DNA of 64,000 bases. It comes from Chloroflexota bacterium. Its GTDB lineage: Bacteria > Chloroflexota > Limnocylindria > Limnocylindrales > CSP1-4. The DNA is taken from contig JAJXUG010000005.1 in the NCBI GenBank assembly GCA_021783095.1, positions 38,651-102,650 on the forward strand, given 5' to 3'. Each line of letters starts with the position of its first letter. Positions within the stretch are counted from its first letter, which is position 1. Positions 16,903-25,688 of this stretch are shown piece by piece. Both the position numbers and the translations under genes were made by a program. The notes under the pieces are model-generated. The model was not told the origin of the DNA, ran no database searches, and saw nothing but the letters and a program-made list of their open reading frames with translations.

Positions 16903-17781
16903 TCATGCCTCGCTTCCGCTGAGGAGCCTTGGACCGACGACAGGATTGCGCAGGGTGCCGATGCGATCGACCGCGACCTCCACGATGTCGCCCTCGCGCA
17001 GGTAGCGCGGTGGCTTCATCGAGTGGCCCACGCCCGCCGGCGTGCCGGTCAGGATGATGTCGCCCGGTCGCAGGGTACATAGCGACGAGAGATAGACCAG
17101 CAGGTGCGCCACGGTGAAGATCATCTGCCCAGTCGAGGCACTCTGTAGGGTCTCCCCGCCGATCACTGTGGAGATCGACAAGGTCTGCGGGTCGCGGACG
17201 GTCTCGCTCGTCGCCATCCATGGCCCGATCGGACAGAACGTGTCCGGAGTCTTGCCCGTCATCCACTGGGCGACCCGCAACTGAATCGTCCGGGCGGAGA
17301 CGTCGTTGCCGATCGTGTAGCCCGCCACGGCCGCCAGGGCGTTGTCCGGGGTGAGGGAACGCGCCGTGGCCCCGATGACGACTGTCAGCTCGCCCTCGTA
17401 ATCGACCGCAGGATCCTCCGCGAGCAGGACGATCGGGCCGCCGGGATCCTGGATCGCGCTCGGGAACTTCGCGAAGATCTCGGGGAATGGCGGCGGGGCG
17501 ATGTTCGCCTCGGCGGCGTGCAGCCCATAATTGACGCCGACGCAGATGACCTTCTCGGGCTGCGGGACGGGCGCCAGCAGGCGAAGCGAATCCACAGGCA
17601 CGGGCTCCCCGAGGACCAGCGGCTGTGAGTCGCTCCATCCGGCCGCCGCCAACGCGGCCACGCCGATCCGGGAGGCGTCCTCGGGCAGCGACATCCCCGA
17701 CGTATCGATGGGACGGACCGTCGAGCCCTCCACGACACCCAGGTGGACGCCGTGCTCGTCGCCGTATCGCGCGATCAACAT
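16903..17781 (-). CDS. Fumarylacetoacetate hydrolase-family protein
   Basis: 292-residue FAH-superfamily hydrolase. Metal-site and catalytic motifs are visible: VGVNYGLHAAEANI, DYEGELTVVIG, GNDVSARTIQLR and the C-terminal GDIILTGTPAGVG. These enzymes hydrolyse or decarboxylate oxo-acids; in non-phosphorylating L-fucose/L-rhamnose pathways a member splits 2,4-diketo-3-deoxy acids into pyruvate and lactate, which fits the neighbours. The ATG at 17781 is chosen because GGAGG lies about nine bases upstream and the previous gene stops two bases before it. Confidence 0.9.
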   Translation of the reverse strand: MLIARYGDEHGVHLGVVEGSTVRPIDTSGMSLPEDASRIGVAALAAAGWSDSQPLVLGEPVPVDSLRLLAPVPQPEKVICVGVNYGLHAAEANIAPPPFPEIFAKFPSAIQDPGGPIVLLAEDPAVDYEGELTVVIGATARSLTPDNALAAVAGYTIGNDVSARTIQLRVAQWMTGKTPDTFCPIGPWMATSETVRDPQTLSISTVIGGETLQSASTGQMIFTVAHLLVYLSSLCTLRPGDIILTGTPAGVGHSMKPPRYLREGDIVEVAVDRIGTLRNPVVGPRLLSGSEA

Positions 17782-17782
17782 G

Positions 17783-18754
17783 TCAGCGGGCCTCCACACC
17801 GCGAGGGTCGATCGCTATCCGGCCCGTCCGGGGCGCTTCCCCGGCGAGGCAGGCAATCACGCCGTCGAGGACCTGCGTGCGGACCCGGCGCTCGGAGGCG
17901 CTCGAATACCAGGCGAGATGCGGGGACAGGAGGAGCCGAGGCGCTCCGAGGACCGGATCGTCGGCGCGTGGCGGTTCCGTCGCGAGCACGTCGAGTGCGG
18001 CCCCGGCGAGCCGACCGCTCTCGAGCGCCGCGCGCAGGTCTGCCTCGTCCACGAGGCCGCCGCGCGACACGTTGACGACGATGGAGCCCTCGGGCAGCAG
18101 CCCGAGCTCGCGGGCTCCGACCATGCTCCGCGTCTCGGGCGTCAGCGGCATGTGCAGCGTCAGGATGTTGGCGCGGCGGAGGAGGGCGTCGAGCGAGTCG
18201 ACGCGCTCGACGCCATCGGGCGCGGCGTCGATGTACGGGTCGAACAAGACGATGTCGCGAACGAATGGCCGCAGCCGGGCCACGACGGCACGGCCGATCC
18301 GGCCGCCGCCGACGACGCCGACCGTCAGCTCGTCCAGCGGGGGAATGGGCGTCAGCACACGCCAGCCTGCGAAATCGGTGCGCGCTTGCTGGTCGGCGTC
18401 GAGGAGCCGGCGATGGACGGCGAGGATGAGCGCGACGGTGTGCGTCGCGACCTCGCTCGTGGCGTAGTCGGGCGTGTGGTAGACGATGATGCCCCGAGCG
18501 CGTGCGGCTTCGAGGTCGATGGCATCGAGTCCCGTCCCCGCCCGGCCGATGACCCGGACACCGTCGCCAAGAGCGGCGATGTGCGCCGCGGTCAGCGGGT
18601 TCGTCGTGACGATAACGGCCTCGGCATCGCGCGTGGCCTCCCGGACCTGCTCCGGGCTGTCGAGCTCCGCGAGCCGGACCTCAGCGCGTCCGCCGAGGTG
18701 GGTCTCCTCGACGGAAGTCTCCTTGATGGTCCCTCGCGCGATGACAATCATCAC
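17783..18754 (-). CDS. D-isomer-specific 2-hydroxyacid dehydrogenase
   Basis: 323-residue NAD-dependent dehydrogenase of the SerA/GyaR type. The nucleotide-binding loop is VGVVGGGRIGRAV near residue 145; the conserved NVSRGGLVDEADL and LSPHLAWYS (catalytic His) follow. It interconverts 2-oxo and D-2-hydroxy acids; glyoxylate/glycolate, pyruvate/D-lactate or a sugar-derived oxo-acid are candidates. It overlaps E1-beta upstream by ATGA and is followed at once by the FAH hydrolase. Confidence 0.88.
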   Translation of the reverse strand: MMIVIARGTIKETSVEETHLGGRAEVRLAELDSPEQVREATRDAEAVIVTTNPLTAAHIAALGDGVRVIGRAGTGLDAIDLEAARARGIIVYHTPDYATSEVATHTVALILAVHRRLLDADQQARTDFAGWRVLTPIPPLDELTVGVVGGGRIGRAVVARLRPFVRDIVLFDPYIDAAPDGVERVDSLDALLRRANILTLHMPLTPETRSMVGARELGLLPEGSIVVNVSRGGLVDEADLRAALESGRLAGAALDVLATEPPRADDPVLGAPRLLLSPHLAWYSSASERRVRTQVLDGVIACLAGEAPRTGRIAIDPRGVEAR

Positions 18755-19725
18755 TGACCTCGCGCGACGAGATCGCGGGCGGCGCGATCGATGTCGGCGG
18801 CCTGCGGGAGCACGGCCTCGAACAATGTTGGGCTGTGGGCGATGGGCGCGTGCTTCGCACCCACTCGGACCACCGGGGCGGAAAGCCAGTCGAACACGTT
18901 CTCCTGGATACTCGCAGCCACCTCGGACGCGATGCTCCCGAAGAGGGGCTCCTCGGTGACGGCGACGAGCCGCCCGGTCTTGCGCACGGACTCCGCGACC
19001 GTCTCGATGTCGAGAGGCATCACCGTACGGAGGTCGATGACCTCCGCTTCGATCCCGCTCTCTGCCAGCGTCTTGGCTGCCTCCATGGCCTTGAACACGA
19101 TCTGGCTGTAGCCCACGATCGTGACGTCGCTGCCGCCCCGCCGGATGGCCGCGCGGCCGAACTGCACGAGGTCCTCGTCGCCCCCGACTTCGCCGCGCGT
19201 TCCGCTCAGCTTCTTGTGCATCATGAAGATGACGGGATCCTCGCCGCGGAGCGCGGACTTGAGGAGGCCCTTCGTGTCGGCCGGCGTGGACGGCGTCGCC
19301 ACGAGCAGTCCGGGCATGTGGGCGAACACGGACTCGAGGCTGTTGTTGTGCTGCGCCGCGTACAGAGCGACACCTGACGTCCCGCGGATCACTAGCGGGA
19401 TCGGCGTGCCGAACATGTACCGCATCTTGGCGGCCTGGTTGACGATCTCGTCCATGGCGCCGAACGAGAAGTCGATGAAATTGAGGTCGACGACGGGTCG
19501 CATCCCGTTGAGGGCCGCCCCGACACCGGCGGCGACCATCGCCGCCTCTGAGATCGGCATGTCGCGGATCCGCTCCGCGCCGAACTCCTTGCCGAGCCCG
19601 AGCACCTGCCCGAAATGGCCCCCGCGATCGAGCAGGTCCGTGCCGAGGACGAAGATGCTGTCGTTTCTCTGCATCTCCTCCCGCATCCCCTGCTGGAAGG
19701 CCTGGGAGTACGTCACCGGCGTCAT
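18751..19725 (-). CDS. 2-oxoacid dehydrogenase E1 component, beta subunit
   Basis: 324-residue transketolase-like beta subunit of a pyruvate, acetoin or branched-chain 2-oxoacid dehydrogenase. It begins VTYSQAFQQGMREEM and carries the conserved PISEAAMVAAGVGAA segment and a C-terminal RVGAKHAPIAHS. Separate alpha and beta genes and the compact operon E2, E1-alpha, E1-beta resemble acetoin dehydrogenase (acoABC-like) or pyruvate dehydrogenase sets. With the pyruvate-generating pathway alongside, pyruvate is the most likely substrate. No E3 gene is in the window. Confidence 0.9.
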   Translation of the reverse strand: MTPVTYSQAFQQGMREEMQRNDSIFVLGTDLLDRGGHFGQVLGLGKEFGAERIRDMPISEAAMVAAGVGAALNGMRPVVDLNFIDFSFGAMDEIVNQAAKMRYMFGTPIPLVIRGTSGVALYAAQHNNSLESVFAHMPGLLVATPSTPADTKGLLKSALRGEDPVIFMMHKKLSGTRGEVGGDEDLVQFGRAAIRRGGSDVTIVGYSQIVFKAMEAAKTLAESGIEAEVIDLRTVMPLDIETVAESVRKTGRLVAVTEEPLFGSIASEVAASIQENVFDWLSAPVVRVGAKHAPIAHSPTLFEAVLPQAADIDRAARDLVARGQ

Positions 19726-20768
19726 CGCGCGTTCCCCAGACCGAGCTCGAGCCCGGTCACGTCGCGTGTTGCGGATATTGGATCCGGCAAGGGCGATTCG
19801 TCGGCGAAGGCGACCGCGTCCTGGACGGTCGCGCGGGCCCTGAGGACCATCTCGTCGAACACCTCGTCATCGAGTCTGCCCGCGGCCTGAAGCGCAATCC
19901 TCAGGCGCTGGATGGGGTCCCGGGTGCTGCGCCACTCGTCGACCTCTTCCGTCGTGCGGTAGTTGATGATCTGGCCGGTGCTGTGGCCCTCGTAGCGGTA
20001 CGTCCTGGCCTCGATGAAGGTAGGTCCGTCACCGCGCGCCGCCCGGTCGCGAGCTGCCGTCGTCGCACGATACATCGACACGACGTCTTGGCCATCCACG
20101 GTGTGAACCGGAAGGCCAAAGCCCTCCGCGCGCCGGGAGACGGAACCGCCGCCGGTGAGGCGCTCACTCGGCGTCTCAACCGCGTACATGTTGTTCTCGC
20201 ACACGATGATCAGCGGCAGCTTCCAGACCGACGCAATGTTCACGAACTCCCACGTGCGGCCCGTGTTGGCGCCGCCGTCCCCGAAGAGCCCGACCCCGAC
20301 CTGGTCCATGCCGCGCATCTTCGAAGCGAGCGACGCCCCCATCGCGATCCCGAGGCCCGCCCCGACGATCCCGTTACCGCCGAGGAAGCCGACCGATGCG
20401 TCGGCAAGGTGCATGCTGCCTCCGCGACCTCCGCGACACCCGGTCGCCTTTCCGAAGAGCTCGGCCATGAGCGAACGGGGCGCGAGACCCTTGGCGAGCG
20501 CGTGATGATGTGAGCGGTGGGAGCAGGCGAGCAGATCCTGCGGCTGGATCCCCGCCGCGATTCCCACTGCGACGGCCTCCTGGCCGATCGACAGGTGCAG
20601 GCCACCCGGGATCTTCCCGCTCATCGAGAGCCCGTCGAGCCTCGACTCGAACTCGCGGATGAGGAGCATCTCGCCCAGCCACAGGATCAGCCGCTCGGGA
20701 TCGACGCCGCTGATGTCGATCGGTAGGAACTGGCGGGCCCCCACGCCCGCCGTCGGGACTTCCGTCAT
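19722..20768 (-). CDS. 2-oxoacid dehydrogenase E1 component, alpha subunit
   Basis: 348-residue ThDP-binding alpha subunit. The cofactor motif runs from GDGGANTGRTWEF to NNMYAVETP, the standard GDG to NN spacing; SHRSHHHALAKG supplies the active-site histidines. It overlaps E2 upstream and E1-beta downstream by ATGA junctions, so the three subunits are co-translated. Residues that select substrate cannot be read reliably; pyruvate, acetoin and short 2-oxoacids are all possible. Confidence 0.92.
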   Translation of the reverse strand: MTEVPTAGVGARQFLPIDISGVDPERLILWLGEMLLIREFESRLDGLSMSGKIPGGLHLSIGQEAVAVGIAAGIQPQDLLACSHRSHHHALAKGLAPRSLMAELFGKATGCRGGRGGSMHLADASVGFLGGNGIVGAGLGIAMGASLASKMRGMDQVGVGLFGDGGANTGRTWEFVNIASVWKLPLIIVCENNMYAVETPSERLTGGGSVSRRAEGFGLPVHTVDGQDVVSMYRATTAARDRAARGDGPTFIEARTYRYEGHSTGQIINYRTTEEVDEWRSTRDPIQRLRIALQAAGRLDDEVFDEMVLRARATVQDAVAFADESPLPDPISATRDVTGLELGLGNAR

Positions 20769-21925
20769 GTGAGAACGACCTCCCTCTCAAGGCGATGCGC
20801 GTCTTCCGACGCGGAGACGAATGCGAGGAGCAGCCTGGCCGCATCCTCCCCGTCGAGGAAGCGGTGGTCCACGTTGAGCGTCGCGATGAAGCTGTCTCGA
20901 ACCGACACGATGCCGTCGGCGGCCCAGGGGCGAGGCAGGATGCGGCCGACGGTCAACAGGCTCATCTGGCCGAGCGCGATCACGCCCGTGAAGCTGTCGA
21001 TCCCGAAAGTCCCAAGGTTGGAGAGCGTCGAGCGCGGCGGATCTGTGAGGTCGGCTGGCCGAAGCCGTCCCTCACGAGCGCGCGCCACGGCCGCCTCGAC
21101 CTCGCCCCGGAGCGCGGCGAGGTCGAGCGCGAGGACGCCCCGGATCACCGGGATTGCGACGCCGTGGGGCGTCGCGACGGCGAGTCCGACGTCGATCGAG
21201 CCTTGCTCGCCGCGGTCGCGCAGCGCGAGTGCGAGCGCCTTGAGCATCAGATCTGTAACGCTCGGACGATCGGCGGGCTCGCTCCACCGCGCGCGTACAG
21301 CCATGATGCCGACGGCGTTGACCTCGCGGATGACTGCGAAGTGGGGGATCGTCCGCCATGACTCCGAGACCTTCGATGCGATGAGTTCACGGTGCTTGCC
21401 GGCAGCCGCGCTGCCCGGGGGCGTCGCCGCGGGGCCCGCCGACTCAACCGGCGTGGACCCGGCAGGGCTCGGCGCGTCACCGAGAGCACCGGCTTCCTCG
21501 CGCTCGCGAGCTAGCCTGCGCTCGCGGGGGCTCATGCGGTTGGGCCCGCGGATGTCGGCTGCGCCCGCAGAGGTTGCATCGCCGGGCAGGCCGGCCACCT
21601 CGGCCACGGAGTACAGCCTCCGTTCGGGGGCGGTCAGGGGCGCCGCAGCTGACGTCGCGCCGAGGTCTGTGTTCGAGAGGTCACCCTCCTCGAGGATGTG
21701 GGTCATCTCGGTGCCCACCGGCACGACCGCTCCGGGCTGGAAGAGGAGCTTCCCGACGACGCCGGCCGCCGGGCTCTCGACTTCCATCGTCGACTTGTCT
21801 GTCTCGATCTCCATGATCGGCTCGCCGGCCGCGATGGTCGCGCCAGCGGACTTGAGCCACTGCAGCAGGAGCCCCTCGCTCATGGCGACCCCTAGCGCCG
21901 GCATCACGACCGCCTTCACATGCAC
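20765..21925 (-). CDS. 2-oxoacid dehydrogenase E2 (dihydrolipoamide acyltransferase)
   Basis: 386-residue E2. One lipoyl domain at residues 1-80 with the lipoylation site ETDKSTMEVESPAAG, a Pro/Ala linker, a peripheral-subunit-binding segment around residue 130 (SPRERRLAREREE), and a catalytic domain ending with the active-site motif VDHRFLDGEDAARLL. First gene of the minus-strand operon that runs to 15124, divergent from the GntR gene at 22114. Length and domain order are normal for single-lipoyl E2 proteins. Confidence 0.92.
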   Translation of the reverse strand: MHVKAVVMPALGVAMSEGLLLQWLKSAGATIAAGEPIMEIETDKSTMEVESPAAGVVGKLLFQPGAVVPVGTEMTHILEEGDLSNTDLGATSAAAPLTAPERRLYSVAEVAGLPGDATSAGAADIRGPNRMSPRERRLAREREEAGALGDAPSPAGSTPVESAGPAATPPGSAAAGKHRELIASKVSESWRTIPHFAVIREVNAVGIMAVRARWSEPADRPSVTDLMLKALALALRDRGEQGSIDVGLAVATPHGVAIPVIRGVLALDLAALRGEVEAAVARAREGRLRPADLTDPPRSTLSNLGTFGIDSFTGVIALGQMSLLTVGRILPRPWAADGIVSVRDSFIATLNVDHRFLDGEDAARLLLAFVSASEDAHRLEREVVLT

Positions 21926-21992
21926 CTCCCGCTGGGGCGAGCGGCCCGCACGTCTTGGACCGTCTTCCGATCGCAGGATGCACGCTCGAACC

Positions 21993-22021
21993 TTGGCAAG
22001 TCACGATACTTCATATACTAT
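21993..22021 (+). promoter_or_regulatory. Predicted promoter for the GntR gene at 22114
   Basis: TTGGCA (21993-21998), 17 bases, TACTAT (22016-22021). It reads rightwards with a leader of roughly 85 bases and overlaps the opposing promoter on the minus strand. Confidence 0.5.
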
Positions 22022-22031
22022 CTTCGGGCAA
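22003..22031 (-). promoter_or_regulatory. Predicted promoter for the E2-E1 operon
   Basis: On the minus strand TTGCCC (22031-22026), 17 bases and TATCGT (22008-22003). It reads into E2 at 21925. The face-to-face overlap with the GntR promoter means one bound regulator could block both. Confidence 0.4.
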
Positions 22032-22113
22032 GATGATTCCTTGTCGCCGAGCGGCGAAATGACGGCCCAGCGGCTAGAATCAGCCCAACGCAATGCCTTG
22101 AACGTTCGCTACG

Positions 22114-22932
22114 GTGATCCTGGTGACAACCACGCCGCTCGCTCCCTCCACTCCCGAGACGGTCTCACTGGGCGTCCGCACCTACAAGGCAGCGATCTAC
22201 GAGACGCTGACGCGGATGATCGGCGAACTCGAGTTGCCTCCGGGGAGCCGCCTAGTGGAGGCCGACCTCGCCGCCCGATTCCAGACGTCGAAGACGCCTA
22301 TCCGCGAAGCGCTCCTGCTCCTCGAATCTGACGGCCTCGTGAAGCTGGAGCCGTATCAGGGGGCTTCGGTCACCTGGCTCTCGCTCGAGGAGTTCGAGGA
22401 GCTCATCTACATCCAGGACGCTTTGGAGCAGCCCGCCCTCCCGAGGATCGTGGAGAGGATTACCAGCCGACAGCTCTCGGACCTCGCGCGGATTGTGCGG
22501 CGCCTCGAACGACATCGCGCGGAGCACAACAGCCGCGGATACCTCGAGGACGGCGCAGTGCTTCACGAGAGGATGTTCGGCGTTGCGGGGTTCCCACGCC
22601 TGGTGCACGTCGTGATGTCGCTGATCCTCCACCCGACGAGACGCTACGAGCGCGCCTTCATGCACCAGTTCGACGACACTTGGGACATCGAGCTCGGGAT
22701 CACGAAAGGTCGGTTCGAGTTCGTCCGCGCGGGCGACGCGGAGATGGCGGCGAGATGTGTTCGTGAGGGTCGCGTCGCGATGCTCGACCTCATCCGGGAG
22801 CGCCTGGACGATCCGGCGGTCGCCCCCTTCCTCGCGCCCCGGACCGAGCCTGTGACGCATCGCGTGGCGCGCCATCGAGTGGGAAGCATGGTCGCCCCGG
22901 CGACCGCCAACGGAGGGAATGGCGCCGCCTGA
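22114..22932 (+). CDS. GntR-family transcriptional regulator (FCD domain)
   Basis: 272-residue regulator starting at a GTG. The winged helix includes LPPGSRLVEADLAARF then SKTPIREALLLLESDGLV, the GntR recognition helix; the FCD domain follows from about residue 95 with metal-site type histidines (HERMFG, FMHQFDD). It is divergent from the E2/E1/FAH/permease operon and lies beside the enolase-lactonase pair, so it is the natural controller of the sugar-acid pathway. It differs clearly from the GntR protein at 5137-5901. Confidence 0.9.
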   Translation: MILVTTTPLAPSTPETVSLGVRTYKAAIYETLTRMIGELELPPGSRLVEADLAARFQTSKTPIREALLLLESDGLVKLEPYQGASVTWLSLEEFEELIYIQDALEQPALPRIVERITSRQLSDLARIVRRLERHRAEHNSRGYLEDGAVLHERMFGVAGFPRLVHVVMSLILHPTRRYERAFMHQFDDTWDIELGITKGRFEFVRAGDAEMAARCVREGRVAMLDLIRERLDDPAVAPFLAPRTEPVTHRVARHRVGSMVAPATANGGNGAA

Positions 22933-22948
22933 CGGACGATCCAGGGCG

Positions 22949-24166
22949 TCAGGCGCCAACTTCGGAGACCCGGGCGCGCGTGTCCTCCCAAGTGCGGACC
23001 TCGTCGCGCAACACCGCGCCGTGGCCCGGGCGGTCGGCCGGTCGGAGGCGTCCGGACTCGAACACCGGCAAGCCGTCGACGAGTTCACCGTACCAGCCGA
23101 AGTAGTAGGCGCGGACCATCTCCTGCACGAACGCGTTCGAGGCGTTGAGGCACAGGTGGACGCCCACCGCCAGCGTGACCGGCCCGGTGCAGTCGTGTGG
23201 CGTGAATGGCCGGAGGTGGAGCGCTGCGAGGTCCGCGATCTTCCGTGAGGGTGTCACGCCGCCGACCCACGACGGGTCTGCCATGATGATCCCGACCCCC
23301 GCCCGCTCGAGGAGCTCCCGGTACGGGAACGGGCTGCCGAGGTTTTCGCTGGCGACGGTCGGGATGGCCGTTCCCCGGACAAACTCGGCCAGGACGTCGA
23401 CGGAGTCCATGCGGATGGGGTCTTCGATCCACATCGGCCCGAAGGGCTCGACCGCTCGCGCAATGGCTAGGGCCCCTGGTAGGCTCCAGCGCCCATGGAG
23501 CTCGAGCGCGATGTCCATCCGGTCTCCGAAGGCATCGCGGATCCGACGGAACGGCTCCAGTCCGCGCTGCATCTGACGCGTGTTGATCCATGTGCCGGCA
23601 GTCTCGTCGGCGATCTCGTCGAAGGGCCAGATCTTCATTGCCTGGAAGCCCATCTCAAGCAAGCTCGCCGCCAGCTGCTCGGGCTCGTGCTGGAAAGCCC
23701 ACAGGTCTTCATATGCGCGCCCGGCGACGGCGTCCCCGAAGAGTCTGTCGCCCGGCACCGACCGTGCCCGGCCGTACTCGGGCCCGCCGCACGTGTTGTA
23801 CGCCGCGATGTCGTGGCGCGATGCCCCGCCCAGCGACTCGTAGAGGGGGATGCCCTGTCGCTTGCCCGCTAGGTCCCACAGGGCGAGGTCGATCGCGGAG
23901 GCGCCCCTCGCCTCGGCGCCGATCCCGCTCCGTCCCCAGTAGTTGTAGAGCGCTGCCCAGTGGCGCGGGATGTCTCGCGCGTCCTGCGAGAGCAAATAGG
24001 GCGCTACTGTCTCGTGGATGTAGGCGGTGACCGCCTCCGCGCCGAAGTACGTCTCGCCGAGCCCCACCAGGCCGTCAGCGGTCTCGATCTCCACGAACAC
24101 GAGGTTCGGGTAGCGGCCCGCGACAAGCGTGGAGATCCGGATGATCCGGGCCGGCGACGTGGACAC
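22949..24166 (-). CDS. Enolase-superfamily sugar acid dehydratase (mandelate racemase group)
   Basis: 405-residue enolase-superfamily protein. The N-terminal capping domain begins RIIRISTLVAGRYPNLVFVE; the barrel shows metal ligands in ALELHGRW, MWIEDPIRM and TVASENLGS, then a PSWVGGVTPSRKIADLA strand. Such enzymes abstract a proton alpha to a carboxylate and dehydrate sugar acids such as fuconate or rhamnonate. GTG 24166 is chosen because GGAG precedes it by six bases; an upstream in-frame ATG at 24226 lacks one and would lie in a probable operator. It is divergent from the SMP-30 lactonase. Substrate is inferred from context only. Confidence 0.88.
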   Translation of the reverse strand: MSTSPARIIRISTLVAGRYPNLVFVEIETADGLVGLGETYFGAEAVTAYIHETVAPYLLSQDARDIPRHWAALYNYWGRSGIGAEARGASAIDLALWDLAGKRQGIPLYESLGGASRHDIAAYNTCGGPEYGRARSVPGDRLFGDAVAGRAYEDLWAFQHEPEQLAASLLEMGFQAMKIWPFDEIADETAGTWINTRQMQRGLEPFRRIRDAFGDRMDIALELHGRWSLPGALAIARAVEPFGPMWIEDPIRMDSVDVLAEFVRGTAIPTVASENLGSPFPYRELLERAGVGIIMADPSWVGGVTPSRKIADLAALHLRPFTPHDCTGPVTLAVGVHLCLNASNAFVQEMVRAYYFGWYGELVDGLPVFESGRLRPADRPGHGAVLRDEVRTWEDTRARVSEVGA

Positions 24167-24210
24167 GTGGGTCTCCAGACGCGACCGGGCACGGGAAGTC
24201 GGCCCGACCG

Positions 24211-24224
24211 ATGAGATACGATAC
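24211..24224. promoter_or_regulatory. Operator-like motif shared with other promoter regions
   Basis: ATGAGATACGAT at 24211-24222 occurs identically at 5983-5994 upstream of the other sugar operon, and its core ACGATAC recurs at 22003-22009 in the E2/GntR promoter region. All three copies lie in divergent intergenic regions next to sugar-acid genes, as expected of a shared regulator site. Confidence 0.4.
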
Positions 24225-24300
24225 ATGACGGTGATGCGGGGCCGAGTGCGTCATGGGGGCGCCTCACGAGACCCGCGGGCTTCCCGGCGTTGAGGAGAGG

Positions 24301-25167
24301 ATGATGCTGCTCATCGAGGCAAGCTTGAAGGCGTCGGGTCTCGGATTCCCGGAGGGTCCGCTCGTGCTACCCGACGGGCGGCTCGCGTTCGTCGAGGAAT
24401 ACAACGGCTGCGTCTCCGTCATCGAGGACGGCAACGTCAGCGTCTTGGCGCATGTGGGCGGGAATCCTAATGGCCTCGCGCTCGGCGCCGACGGCCGGAT
24501 CTATGTCACGCGAGGCCGAGGCGTTGTCGGCAGTTGGCATCTGGACCCGCCCGATGCGCCGGCGATCGTCGTCGTGGACCCCGCGGACGGGTCCTGGGAC
24601 GTGGTCACGACCACGGCCGGCGGACGCACGCTGCGGGCGCCCAACGACCTGTGCTTCGGTCCCGACGGGATGCTCTACTTCACCGATCCCGACGATTTCG
24701 ACCCGGCCGGCGACCTCCACGGCTGGATCTGCCGCACGGGTCCGAACGGGACAGAGCTGCTCCACGAACTGGGCAACACCTTCCCCAACGGCCTGGCCTT
24801 CGACGCCGCCGGTCGCCTCGTCTGGATGGAGTCCCACACGAAGCGCGTGATCGGCGCGACGAGCGACGGGGACTGGGAGACGCTCGCGCAGCTCGCCCCG
24901 GAGACGACGCCCGACGGATGCGCCTACGCGGCAGACGGTCGCCTGGTCGTGGCGACGCTGGACACAGGTGGCCTCGACGTCGTCGAGTGGACGGCGACCG
25001 GGACCAACATCGAGCGGATCACCTGGACCGATGGCGCGGTCAACACGAACTGCTGCTTCCAGGGCAGCTCCATCTGGGTGACCGATGTCGGCGCCGGTTG
25101 GAGCGCCGCCCGCGATACAGGCAGGCTCTGGAGACTCGAGACCACGCTCGAGGGTTTGCCGCTGTAG
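24301..25167 (+). CDS. SMP-30/gluconolactonase-family lactonase
   Basis: 288-residue six-bladed propeller hydrolase. Metal-site motifs are seen in GFPEGPLVLPDGRLAF (Glu ligand), RAPNDLCFGPDG (Asn ligand) and TTPDGCAYAADGRLV (Asp ligand). These enzymes open sugar 1,4- or 1,5-lactones. The start at 24301 has GAGGAGAGG immediately upstream. Divergent from the enolase-type dehydratase, it would catalyse the step between the sugar 1-dehydrogenase and the dehydratase. Confidence 0.9.
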   Translation: MMLLIEASLKASGLGFPEGPLVLPDGRLAFVEEYNGCVSVIEDGNVSVLAHVGGNPNGLALGADGRIYVTRGRGVVGSWHLDPPDAPAIVVVDPADGSWDVVTTTAGGRTLRAPNDLCFGPDGMLYFTDPDDFDPAGDLHGWICRTGPNGTELLHELGNTFPNGLAFDAAGRLVWMESHTKRVIGATSDGDWETLAQLAPETTPDGCAYAADGRLVVATLDTGGLDVVEWTATGTNIERITWTDGAVNTNCCFQGSSIWVTDVGAGWSAARDTGRLWRLETTLEGLPL

Positions 25168-25688
25168 CGAGGGTTCCATTGGCGCGTGCGCCGGAGGCAA
25201 TGCTCTCCGTCGCGGCAGGTGCCATCGGGCCTGCTGCGTCAGGTAGTCGTGTACGATCCGGCCGCCAATGAGGTCGAACTTGGCTCGCCAGTGATTATCG
25301 CTCGAGGAATTCGAGGACTGGCAGCCGCCCGTTACTCGTCGCCCTCGATTGTCATGTGTGGTGCCTCGATCGAGTCGCTGACCACCTGGCAGCAGTCGTC
25401 GATAGCCTGCGAGCCTGCGGCGACGTCGGCTCGATTGTCCCGACGTGGCGGCCGACGCAGGGGCGGCGGCGGCTTTCAGGACCATCGGCTTGGCGTGTGC
25501 GGGTCGCCTGGGCGGCCTCGCAATGGGCTCCGATTCGCGCGGTGCTCGACGATGTCGCCGCTCGGGCGTGCCCCCACCATGGAGGACATAGGGGGTGCGA
25601 TCCTGTTCCTCCTATCGAACGAGGCGAGCGGGATCACAGCCGACCATGCACTCAGTCCCAGGACGTCGCGCGGGAGGGCCAAGTTGCC
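25168..25688. other. Gene-poor stretch between lactonase and GlcF
   Basis: About 520 bases between two convergent genes without an intact coding region. The only recognisable content is the SDR tail fragment listed separately; the rest shows no domain signature on either strand. Confidence 0.5.
25531..25653 (+). pseudogene. C-terminal fragment of an SDR dehydrogenase
   Basis: The reading frame at 25531 reads RFARCSTMSPLGRAPTMEDI and then GGAILFLLSNEASGITAD, the typical C-terminal segment of a classical SDR where the substrate loop leads into the last helix. No cofactor loop or YxxxK motif is found upstream in any frame. A relic of an additional dehydrogenase next to the lactonase. Confidence 0.6.
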
